63,272 bases of DNA from Opitutia bacterium UBA7876 (GTDB lineage Bacteria; Verrucomicrobiota; Verrucomicrobiia; Opitutales; Seribacteraceae). The translations under genes and the position numbers were made by a program. The notes beneath the pieces are model-generated. The model was not told where the DNA came from and ran no database searches. It saw nothing but the letters and a program-made list of their open reading frames with translations. Position 1 is the first letter of the stretch; each line of letters begins with the position of its first letter. The stretch is from NCBI GenBank assembly GCA_002500665.1, contig DLRY01000019.1, positions 9,103-72,374 on the forward strand, read 5' to 3'. Positions 1 through 9,100 of the stretch are shown in pieces.

Positions 1-480
1 TGCGACGTCCACCACCGCGACTTTGTTCTCAGATGACAAAGCGACGTATGCCTTCCCATTCGAGGCAAAGGCAATTCCCATCGGTTCGTCGAAGCGGGTG
101 GCTTTGGTCTCCGGATCGATGTCCTGGATGGTCGCGACGACGTGCATGAAGGTTCGTTTCGACTGATCAAGATCGATCACACTGACCGAATCGGAAACGT
201 GATTGGCCACCCACATTTCCCTTCCGTCCGGTCGCAAGGCAAGGCTGACCGGATCAAGCCCGACGGGAATGCGTCGCAACAATCGTCCGGACTTGGCATC
301 CAGGGCGTCGATCGTATCGCAGGGCGTATTAGCCACGTAAACCTTGTCTTCCGAAATTACAATCGGAGAAAAATGGGGACTCATGAAGGGTGGATGCCCT
401 ATTTCCCTCTGACCGTTCAGTGAAGAAACCAGCTTCATGTACATAAGCAGGCTGATGGAAATTGCTACGATCCTTTTCAT
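1..480 (-). CDS. YVTN-type beta-propeller protein (partial, N-terminal 160 residues)
   Basis: Reading the minus strand from the ATG at 480 gives an open frame that runs off the left edge of the window. It starts with a signal-peptide-like stretch (MKRIVAISISLLMYMK) and then propeller blades with the repeated pattern VYVANT / RIPVGLDPV / VANHVSDSVSVID. It is strongly similar to residues of about 631 to 770 of the upstream fusion protein; for example both carry SDSVSVID, QDIDP, TRFDEP and KAYVALSS. It begins only 22 bases after the fusion gene stops, on the same strand, so the two are probably cotranscribed. It has no sulfatase part, so it looks like the free-standing form of the propeller module. 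Such propellers are secreted and often precede cytochrome c peroxidase-like domains, but whether that follows here lies outside the window. Confidence 0.85.
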   Translation of the reverse strand, partial: MKRIVAISISLLMYMKLVSSLNGQREIGHPPFMSPHFSPIVISEDKVYVANTPCDTIDALDAKSGRLLRRIPVGLDPVSLALRPDGREMWVANHVSDSVSVIDLDQSKRTFMHVVATIQDIDPETKATRFDEPMGIAFASNGKAYVALSSENKVAVVDVA

Positions 481-502
481 ACCGATTTAAAATAAAAATA
501 TC

Positions 503-3500
503 TTATTGAGACTTTAATAACGCAAGAACCTTAACTCGATCCTGCAGGTAGCGTTTATGATCAAGCTCAAGATTGGCATGATTAATTCGATACCGTTCGA
601 ATTTATTCAAGGAAATGAAATGCCTCGTCTGATCAGCAGGGCGTCTTTTTTGCTTATTGATCACATTGGTTTTGGCGCCTGCATCGATTAATTTCCGGCA
701 AATTTCCAAATGTCCCATTCTGGCCGCCTCGTGCAAAGCGGTATTGCCATAGGTATCCTGAATATTCAGGTCGGCACCGAGCTTGATCAACTCATCGATC
801 ATCCATCCTTGTCGGTACTGCGATGCAATAATGATGGGGGGACGCGTCAATGATCCCTGTGTGTGAGGCATATTGATATCCGGCCCGGCCTCCAGAAGAA
901 TTCGCGCTTCCTCCGGATTATGGTTAACAATCGCAGAATTGAGAATTGTTGTGAGCAACACGGCTGGTTCCTTACGGTATCGCCGGATTGCCTGCTCGCG
1001 AGTCTCGGAGTAAAAGATCAGCTCGTTGCTTAGATAGCTTTTGGGATTGTGAACTTGGAGCATATTCATCCCCTGCGGGGGAATCTTCTCCAGTGAAACC
1101 TCAACTAATTCCTTACCCAGCTTTCTGATTTGCCCCCCTACCCTACGCCCGTTAACGAAAAGCGTAGCGCCCGGCAGTATATGCCGACCGCTTATTTCCA
1201 TGACCTTGCGGGTGTGGTTGACCCGTGGGAAAAGCTGAACCCCTCGCTGCTTATGCAATAGGCCCTTTGTCCAAATGGCCGGTGGCACCGATATGACGTC
1301 TTCCCCATGCCGACCGGTGAAGGTCACGGTAAGTTCCCCTTGTTTTGCCAATTCGAGTAATTGCTCTGTTGAATAAATCAACAGGGGATCCGAGGGTGAT
1401 CGATATTTTTGGGAAATCCCATCATAAGTTAAATGCAGATGACTGGTTTTCCCACTTTCTGAAAGCAAAACTCCGTTTGCCTGCAAAACGACCGTTCCTT
1501 CGACTGCAGCCCATTCCAGGTATTCCACTATTTTTGTCTCTACTTCACCTGGGACGGTTTCTCTATTTACGGTAACTTGTTTTCCGAATGCCCCCGAGTA
1601 ACCGCTCGATTGCTCCTTGAACATATCGATAACCGGCCACAGTCGACCGTGCTCCCCCATACCGAGCATCCTTTTCCAAACCTCTTCCTCGGGATACCCC
1701 TTCTCGGCAATTTCCTTTATTCCGTTAAGACTGATCAGGTTGTTTCTTCCCTGAGCCTGGGTTACGAAACGATCAAGCGCACCGCGAAAGCTAGGTACAC
1801 TGTACTCGTTGCCGTCAGTCGCAAGGTAGGGAAAAGTATGGCAACTACCGCAAACGGTGTTGTTGAGGTTTTTATGATCCCTGGCTCCCGTAACGTGAAA
1901 TAGCTCGAATCCTTGCCTTGCCTCCTTCGAAAGATCATCGTCAATGGCACGCCCCCTTGTAGGCATATGAGAAAGGTTCAGCAGGAAAGTGGTCATTGCA
2001 TCGCGTTCGGCTCCACCCAGATACCCTTTCTTACCTTCGTCATTCTGCCGTTCACTGCCATGGGAAATCATGGTACTCGACATACTTGAGTCGATAACGT
2101 GTCTGACCGCGCTCTCCGGTTTATCAGGATCACTATTAGGCTCCAAATATTCTTTGGTGGATGCATTGAGCCCACCGTAAGGATCGCCGGGCACCCCATC
2201 CCAATGATAAGGTGCGGTTCCACGCAATCCGCGAAGGTTCTGAGAAAGCCTGGGTTCAATTTGATCAGCTCCTGCAAGGTGTGGCGTATCAAGGACCCAA
2301 AGCTGATGATCCGTATGACCATCCGGATGACAACTTGCGCAGGAAGCCGTATTGAAAGAGGACGCACGGGCAGTATTGAAGGCCAGCCGGCCTTTTTTGT
2401 AAATGGGAGGAGTCGGATCATGCAGAGCAAGCTCACCCGTCACCTTGGGAAGGGAAGGCGAACGAAGGTCGACTTTGGAAAGTGAATTCTCGACTGCATT
2501 GAAGACCCAAGCCGTCTTTGGCTTGCCTTGCCTATCAAGCTCCAACTTGATTCCGCGGGGAACGCCACCCACCTTGACCCGGCCCAGAATCTTACCCGAG
2601 TTAGGGTCCAAGGTAACCAACCGGTCGGATCCTGCTAAGGTCAAACAGATCAAGTCCCTGCTCACCTCGATGGCAAAGGGAGTGGCCAGACCTTCGGAGC
2701 GTTTGGGTTGCTCGGGAGGAAGAGGATTGAGGTGAATGAAATCTACCTTACCTTGGGGCGAGACTTTGGCTACGCGGTTAAGATAAGGTCGGTTCTCAAG
2801 TTCCTTCAGCCCGTGGCCTTTCGTTCCCGCCCGCCCGTTTGCATGATTTCGAGCATCAGTATGGGCAACGAACACGTTACCCGCCGAATCAACGTCCAAG
2901 CCAAAAAGCAAGGTACCCAAAGAGCGCACCGATTTCTCGAGCTTGTCGGTTCTCACGTCGAATACGTAAAGGTCTCGGTCGGGGATGCCTTTGTGTTTAA
3001 CCACGTCCACGGTGAAACCGGCGGAATCAAAGGCTCCAGCCAAATCGGCGGCAACGAAGGTAAAGAGCTTGCCGTCCAAATCCACTTTTTTCCCTCCCGA
3101 GAGCTGGGTCTGGTTATTCGACTCGAACGGAAGGACATACAGCTTTTCACGGCTTACCTCAAGCGCCCGCGGTTCCTGGGACGTGATGATCAAATGTCCG
3201 GTTACCTTCCTGCTTTTGACGTCAATCACAGCAACCCGGTTAGTGGAGGAGAGAGCTACGTAAGCTTTGGAGTTACCCGCAAAGGCAATCCCCACGGGTT
3301 CGTCAAATCGTGTGCTCATAAAGACTGGATCAATATCCTGCACCGTGTCTATCACGGAAAGATAGGTTGGGCTCGAAGGATCACTATCAATTACGCTTAC
3401 CGAATCAGAAATATGATTGGATACCCATACCTCTTTGCCATCGGGCCTGGCCTTGGCGCAGACCGGATCAATTCCTACGGGGATGCGTAGAGTCACCTTA

Positions 3501-5497
3501 TTCTTTTGCGCGTCGATTACGTCTAACGTATCGGATGCAGTATTGGTAACAAACAAAGTCCCGCCGACTAACTCGATCGGGTGTGAATGCGGACTAAGCA
3601 AAGTCGGGTTTCCAACCTTGGGCAAAGCACCCTTCTTACGGGGTGACTTGAGGATTTCCGGTTTTGGCTTTTTTACTTTTGCAGGTTTCGACTTGCCGGC
3701 TTGTGAGGAAATGCCATCCGCAACATGCATCATGATCCGCACAAAAGACGCACCCGGATTTTTGAGATTGGGTTCCAATTCGCGTTTTTTCTTCCATAGT
3801 TTGTATATTTCATAGCGCTGCTTTTCGGATAATTTCGACTGAATCTCGTCCACGAATTTTTGGTGAATTGAACCATGATACCCTTCGGGCAAGGGCCGAC
3901 TGGAAATTTGCTCGAGCAGATCTTTCATTGGATCTTTTTTCGAAAGACCGTAATCTTTTCGAGGCCGTTGCCTTGGACTTTCTGTCCAATCGGGTGCGTC
4001 GCCGAGGGCAGAGTCACAGAGAGAGAGTAACTTTTTCTTCATTGATTCACCCAATTTGGGCATCGAAGAAAATAGATTTTTACTTTGAGCGGGGTCTTTC
4101 CTTACGTCGTATAGTTCAAACCTCTTGAAACCGCCCTTTTTTATAAGAGGTATCCAGGATTCCCGAAAGGTATGCAACCTAACGTATTCTGAGCGAAGCC
4201 GGTTCGCCTCGGGGTTGGAAAACGTCGAGTTGAAGACCCGACTTCGAAAGTTTCCACCCGCTGTTGAATCCGGAACGCCTACAAGCTTGGCGATGCGGTC
4301 GAGCTTTGCCTTCATAGCGACATGATCCCTGGGAAACTCATAATCCCTGAAGCCGACCAAGGTGTAATCGCCCATCCTTAGGGCAGCAGTGGGCCATCCT
4401 TCCGGATTGTACCAAAAAAGGGGTTGTTGACGTTGGATTGTCGATTTCCCCCTGAGCAATGGAGTCAGGTCTTCGCCATCTAGATGAACCCCTTTCGGCT
4501 TATCCACTCCAACAAGTCCGCAAAGCGTCGGAAGAAGGTCGACCGCTCCACAAGCCTCGTCCTCAACCCGTCCTCCGGGAAACCCCTTGGGCCAGAAAAA
4601 TATACCCGGCGAAAGAAGGCCCCCTTGAAAATTCGAACCCTTGTTTCCCCTAAGACCGCCGTTCCTGTCCTCACGATAACTGCCATGATCGGAGGAAAAT
4701 ATAATTATGGTATTATCAAGTAGATCGCGGGATTCAAGTTCGGTAACAAGTCGCCCGATCGCACGGTCCATGTTGTCCACAGTTGCCGAGTAGAGGGCTG
4801 CCGAATCGCCGGCTTTTCCATATTGCCCGACAATATGATCGGGAGCTGCCAGCACTGAGTGCGGTTCGTTAAACCAAAGGTTCATGAGGAAGGGCTTTCC
4901 GCTTTCGCCTTTTTTCAGCCACTCAATGGCATCATTGATTATTAGTTGGCAGGAGTATCCCTTGAGCGGTCCGACCCGCTCACCGTTGCGCATGAAATTA
5001 GTAGGGTTTTTATGGCTCGGATTCGCTCCGTTGGAAAGTCCAAACCAGTAATCGAACCCGTGTTCATAGACATCGGGCTTCACCCGCTTGCCCAATGACA
5101 TGCCGAGGTGCCACTTGCCAAAATGCGCGGTACGATATCCGTTTTGAGAAAGGACTTCGGCAAGGGTAACTTCCCTTTCCAGCAAGTGGGCATTATGAGT
5201 GGAGTCCTGCAAAACCCCGTATACCCCAGTACGCAAATGCTGCCGACCGGTAAGAAAAGTTGCCCTGGATGGCGAGCATACTGCTGCTCCGGCATGGAAA
5301 CTGGTGAACCGCACTCCCTTTCGGGCGAGAAAATCCAAATTTGGGGTCTTGACCGGACCATCATAGCAACTCAGATCCCTGGATCCTAAATCATCCGCAA
5401 GGAGGAGAACAACATTGGGTCGAGAGTCTATGCCGTAAATTCTAATCGCAGATATGATTATGATTGAGAAAAACAGGAAAACTTTCATCTGAGACAT
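503..5497 (-). CDS. Sulfatase - YVTN propeller - di-haem cytochrome - ankyrin fusion protein
   Basis: This 1664-residue secreted protein joins four modules. Residues 1-22 look like a signal peptide. Residues 25 to about 510 are a type I sulfatase: metal-site ADD at 34-36 and the formylglycine motif CSPSR with Cys74, which a maturase must oxidise. A Lys/Pro-rich linker (about 600-630) leads to a YVTN-type beta-propeller (about 631-1040). Two c-type haem sites follow, CASCH at 1053-1057 and CGSCH at 1216-1220, as in di-haem cytochrome c peroxidase/MauG-like proteins. Ankyrin repeats occupy about 1525-1640 (motifs GNTALHEAARMGHLEICRKL and LIKLGADLNIQD). Each module is a known family, but I do not know this combination. 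The reading frame is continuous, so it is not a simple juxtaposition of ORFs. It probably acts in the periplasm or at the surface on sulfated substrates. Electron transfer and partner binding by the later modules are inferred. Confidence 0.9.
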   Translation of the reverse strand: MSQMKVFLFFSIIIISAIRIYGIDSRPNVVLLLADDLGSRDLSCYDGPVKTPNLDFLARKGVRFTSFHAGAAVCSPSRATFLTGRQHLRTGVYGVLQDSTHNAHLLEREVTLAEVLSQNGYRTAHFGKWHLGMSLGKRVKPDVYEHGFDYWFGLSNGANPSHKNPTNFMRNGERVGPLKGYSCQLIINDAIEWLKKGESGKPFLMNLWFNEPHSVLAAPDHIVGQYGKAGDSAALYSATVDNMDRAIGRLVTELESRDLLDNTIIIFSSDHGSYREDRNGGLRGNKGSNFQGGLLSPGIFFWPKGFPGGRVEDEACGAVDLLPTLCGLVGVDKPKGVHLDGEDLTPLLRGKSTIQRQQPLFWYNPEGWPTAALRMGDYTLVGFRDYEFPRDHVAMKAKLDRIAKLVGVPDSTAGGNFRSRVFNSTFSNPEANRLRSEYVRLHTFRESWIPLIKKGGFKRFELYDVRKDPAQSKNLFSSMPKLGESMKKKLLSLCDSALGDAPDWTESPRQRPRKDYGLSKKDPMKDLLEQISSRPLPEGYHGSIHQKFVDEIQSKLSEKQRYEIYKLWKKKRELEPNLKNPGASFVRIMMHVADGISSQAGKSKPAKVKKPKPEILKSPRKKGALPKVGNPTLLSPHSHPIELVGGTLFVTNTASDTLDVIDAQKNKVTLRIPVGIDPVCAKARPDGKEVWVSNHISDSVSVIDSDPSSPTYLSVIDTVQDIDPVFMSTRFDEPVGIAFAGNSKAYVALSSTNRVAVIDVKSRKVTGHLIITSQEPRALEVSREKLYVLPFESNNQTQLSGGKKVDLDGKLFTFVAADLAGAFDSAGFTVDVVKHKGIPDRDLYVFDVRTDKLEKSVRSLGTLLFGLDVDSAGNVFVAHTDARNHANGRAGTKGHGLKELENRPYLNRVAKVSPQGKVDFIHLNPLPPEQPKRSEGLATPFAIEVSRDLICLTLAGSDRLVTLDPNSGKILGRVKVGGVPRGIKLELDRQGKPKTAWVFNAVENSLSKVDLRSPSLPKVTGELALHDPTPPIYKKGRLAFNTARASSFNTASCASCHPDGHTDHQLWVLDTPHLAGADQIEPRLSQNLRGLRGTAPYHWDGVPGDPYGGLNASTKEYLEPNSDPDKPESAVRHVIDSSMSSTMISHGSERQNDEGKKGYLGGAERDAMTTFLLNLSHMPTRGRAIDDDLSKEARQGFELFHVTGARDHKNLNNTVCGSCHTFPYLATDGNEYSVPSFRGALDRFVTQAQGRNNLISLNGIKEIAEKGYPEEEVWKRMLGMGEHGRLWPVIDMFKEQSSGYSGAFGKQVTVNRETVPGEVETKIVEYLEWAAVEGTVVLQANGVLLSESGKTSHLHLTYDGISQKYRSPSDPLLIYSTEQLLELAKQGELTVTFTGRHGEDVISVPPAIWTKGLLHKQRGVQLFPRVNHTRKVMEISGRHILPGATLFVNGRRVGGQIRKLGKELVEVSLEKIPPQGMNMLQVHNPKSYLSNELIFYSETREQAIRRYRKEPAVLLTTILNSAIVNHNPEEARILLEAGPDINMPHTQGSLTRPPIIIASQYRQGWMIDELIKLGADLNIQDTYGNTALHEAARMGHLEICRKLIDAGAKTNVINKQKRRPADQTRHFISLNKFERYRINHANLELDHKRYLQDRVKVLALLKSQ

Positions 5498-6079
5498 CCT
5501 ATTTAATTTCTTTTATGCACAATGATGCACAATTTACACGGCATGCCTTGTTTGAATGGCTTTGATAAATTCAAATTCATTAGTAGGTCTGAGTCATTAA
5601 TTCGATTTCGGAAAGCTCCAGCTTTTTTATCAGTATGCATGCAGAGCGTGATAGTATCAATAGGTTACCTAAAAAAGGTTCTTCTTAAGAAACCATGAAA
5701 TCTACGTCTCTACCAATCAAACCGAGACAGCAAAGACCTTTTATCGTAGACCTTGGTTCCGACCCGTTGCAGCAGATGTAATTGCGAACAGGCGGTAGCT
5801 TCCCTTGTGACGCAAACTTAGACTATTTTGATGAATGCGGGCTAAGAAACATCCAAGTAATGGTTGTTTGTAGATGAGTTTGAACCAATATTTTTCCCAA
5901 CCTTCGTTTTTCAAGCAACAGACAAAAAAAAGTCGGGGCAAGAAAATCTTGCCCCGACAAGGGTGTGTCTATCGATGTGTGATAGGCTTATACATCGCTG
6001 TTGACGTTTATGTGGATCAAAAAAAACCCATCTGCTTGAAGTATTTAAAAATTGATCCTTTCGCGGGGGAAATTCGATT
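5498..6079. other. AT-rich intergenic region
   Basis: About 580 bases separate the start of the fusion gene from the promoter of the InlB-repeat gene. Both genes point away from this region, so it should hold promoters for both. I see no convincing coding region: the short open frames (5741-5941 minus, 5874-6089 plus) lack recognisable domains and a ribosome site. The only strong structure is the minus-strand terminator hairpin at 5924-5958. Confidence 0.6.
5924..5958 (-). terminator. Rho-independent terminator reading leftward
   Basis: A perfect 11-bp stem (5932-5942 paired with 5948-5958, sequence GTCGGGGCAAG and its complement) closes a 5-base AAAAT loop. On the minus strand it is followed at once by eight T (A-run 5924-5931 on the plus strand). 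This is a textbook intrinsic terminator for leftward transcription. The plus-strand side has no T-run. No minus-strand gene lies just upstream of it. Confidence 0.8.
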
Positions 6080-6085
6080 TATAAT
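6080..6085 (+). promoter_or_regulatory. Possible -10 box of the InlB-repeat gene
   Basis: A perfect TATAAT lies at 6080-6085. A TTGATC at 6052-6057 is too far upstream (22-base spacer) to be a normal -35 box. If transcription starts near 6092, the ATG at 6089 would be excluded, and the purine-rich AAAAGGAGG at 6101-6109 would lie in the leader of the mRNA. Confidence 0.35.
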
Positions 6086-6127
6086 TTAATGGACCACATT
6101 AAAAGGAGGTTTAATTGGATTCTGATC

Positions 6128-9100
6128 ATGATAGTTTTCAGCAAGACTCCAGTTCTGCACATCACAAACCTAGTCAAGATTATTACACCTACCGTACTCA
6201 AGCCCTGGTCATGGAAAGTTGTCGTTCCAACAGCAATCGGTGCATCGTCCGTCCATGGACTCACAGGTGCTACAACATATGTTACATCCAATTCATCCAA
6301 CACCGTACAGGGCACCAGTGGAGACTCCTTCAATTACTCTTTTTGGTCGGGCGGAAACTACAGAGCATATAGCTTTAGGGTCGATGGATTACCTCAAGGC
6401 TTAACTTACAATGGGAACGCGTGGGGGCCCCTGATAAGTGGTACCTTACCACCACCCGGCAATTATAACATTGCCATCACCGGTTATCGATATCCTGGGT
6501 TGTCAGGTAACAGTACTCCAACTTTCAATTTAAACCTAACCGTCTCTGCCGCTCAAAACCACACTCTAAATTTGCTTGCAGGGCAAGGGGGGACCGTGAG
6601 TGGCGGAGGCACATTTCCACAAGGAACTAGTAGAACTATAACTGCCACACCAAGTTCTGGATACAATTTCAGCTCTTGGAGTGGTACTGGAATCGCAAAC
6701 AACAACTCTGCGACCACTACTGTAATCATTACAGGCCCAAAAACCGTCACAGCAAATTTCTCTCCCATTATACACACACTTACGCTCAATTCGGGTGCAG
6801 GCGGAAGCGTTTCGGGGGGAGGCAATTTTAACCACGGTCAGTCACCATCAATAACGGCCACTCCCAATGTCGGGCACAGGTTTGTTTCTTGGGGGGGTAG
6901 CGGCGTAGCGAATCCCAGCATACCAACCACAACCGTGACCATGACGCAACCACGCACGATAACCGCAAATTTTCAGCCCTTATCTTATTCTCTGACTGTC
7001 ATTGCGGGAAATGGGGGGACAGCGATCGGTTCGGGTACTTTCAACCATGGACATGCTGCCAGCATCTCGGCAACGCCTCAGACAGGTTATTCCTTCTCTT
7101 CCTGGACGGGTACGGGCCTAAATGATCCCTCTGCCCCTACAACCTCCGTTGACATTACACAAACACGTACGGTCACTGCCAATTTTCTTCCTATCAACTA
7201 TACTCTCTCACTCGTGGCAGGGGCTGGTGGATCAGTGAGCGGTGCGGGAAGTTACTCCTTTTCCTCTACACCCACCATAACCGCTACACCAACAGTTGGT
7301 TATGAGTTTTCCTCATGGCAGGGGGATGGAGCGGATGACCCAACATCATCCACCACAACCGTGGCCATGACCCAAACACGCTCCCTCACGGCAATTTTTT
7401 CTTTGCTCAGTCACTCCCTTGACCTAACGGCAGGTGCAGGAGGAACGGTTGCAGGCGGCGGAACATTTGCCCATGGTCAATCTACTACCATTACCGCTAC
7501 ACCATCGGCAGGTTATTCCTTCTCATCATGGAGTGGAGGAAACGTAACAGACAGCAGCGCCAAGAACACAACCGTTGAAATTACGCAACCTCTATCCCTC
7601 GTGGCGAACTTCACGCCATTGGAATTCCCTCTCACACTTACTGCGAATCCTGGTGGAACAGTCACAGGCACCGGCAACTACACTTACGGCTCATCACCAA
7701 CAATAACCGCTGTCCCGGATTTTGGTTTTCAGTTCGAAAGCTGGAGCGGGTCGGGCGTTGCGGATCCATCCTCCCCTACCACAACCGTTTCCATATCCGG
7801 TTCCAAATCAGTAAACGCTTCCTTTACGCCTCTTGATTTTTCACTCAGCGTTTCGTCCCAAGTCGGTGGAAGCGTATCTGGCGGAGGTACTTTCCCATTT
7901 GGAACGCGCACCCCAATTAATGCGATTCCAAACCCAAGCCACGTATTTCAAAAATGGGTGGGTTCTGGTTTGGATGATTCCAACTCCTCTTCCACCTTTG
8001 TTACGGTTTCGGGCAACCTTAACATTGTTGCTAATTTTACGGTAAAGCCAGCAACCAACCGTTCACTTGTTCTTCTGTCTTCCCCGAGCGATGGAGGCAT
8101 CGCCGTAGGATCCGGAAGTTACCCTCAGTCCACCTCCGTTCCCATCGTCGCAACACCCTCAAGCAGTCACGATTTCGTAGGTTGGTCTGGAAACGGTGTC
8201 GCGGATCCATCCTCTGCTGCAACTTCAGTACTGCTTTCATCCGACGAAAACGTCACGGCACTTTTCGTTTTAAAAACTCACACTCTGCTCGCACTACCAG
8301 CGAGCGGTGGGATCGTCTCCGGGGGCGGATCATTTCCCCACGGTAGTCAGGCAGTAGTCTCGGCAGTGCCCTCACCCGGGTATGTTTTTACCAGGTGGTC
8401 CGGCAACGGTTTGTCCAACCCCAGCATTCCGACGACTAGTATCTCCATGACTCAGGATAGAAACGTCTCAGCGGTTTTTACCCCCGAAATTCATACCGTT
8501 GTCCTTTCCCTCTCAGATGGTGGGTTTGCTACGGGATCGGGAACCTATACGCACGGTACCGTCGCCGAACTCAACGCAACGCCTCAAACCGGCTATTTCT
8601 TCAATGGATGGTCCGGTGGAACCTTCGCCGATCCAAACTCCTCCTCAACTACTATCGTTGTAGATCGCGACATGACCATCACCCCTTCGTTCACTCCGAC
8701 CTCACACATACTTCAAGTGCTCTCCGGAACAGGCGGGGCAGTAACTGGTGGCGGCACCTACCAGTACGGTGCTTCCGTATCGATTACTGCAACTCCCAAC
8801 GACGGTTTTTCTTTCGTTGGCTGGACGGGAAGTACCCCCGAGAATCCCTCGATGCCCTCAACCACGTTCACGATCACCCGGGATAGTAACCTAACTGCGG
8901 TCTTCACGCGGATCACTCATACTCTCTCGGTCAATGCAAGCACAGGAGGAAGCGTTTCGGGTTCTGGATCCTACCTGCACGGAAGCACAGCCTCGCTCAC
9001 CGCCTCACCTGATTCCGGATATCGTTTCATCGGCTGGAGCGGAAGCAGTGTTTCTGACGCAAACTCTTCACAAACATCCATTCTCATTGAGGAGAGCGTA

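Noticed and set aside
5741..5941. Open frame of 66 codons on the minus strand
   Set aside because: It starts inside the terminator stem, has no ribosome site and no recognisable domain; it is rich in residues expected from random AT-rich sequence.
5874..6089. Open frame of 71 codons on the plus strand
   Set aside because: It overlaps the terminator, has no ribosome site and shows no coding character.
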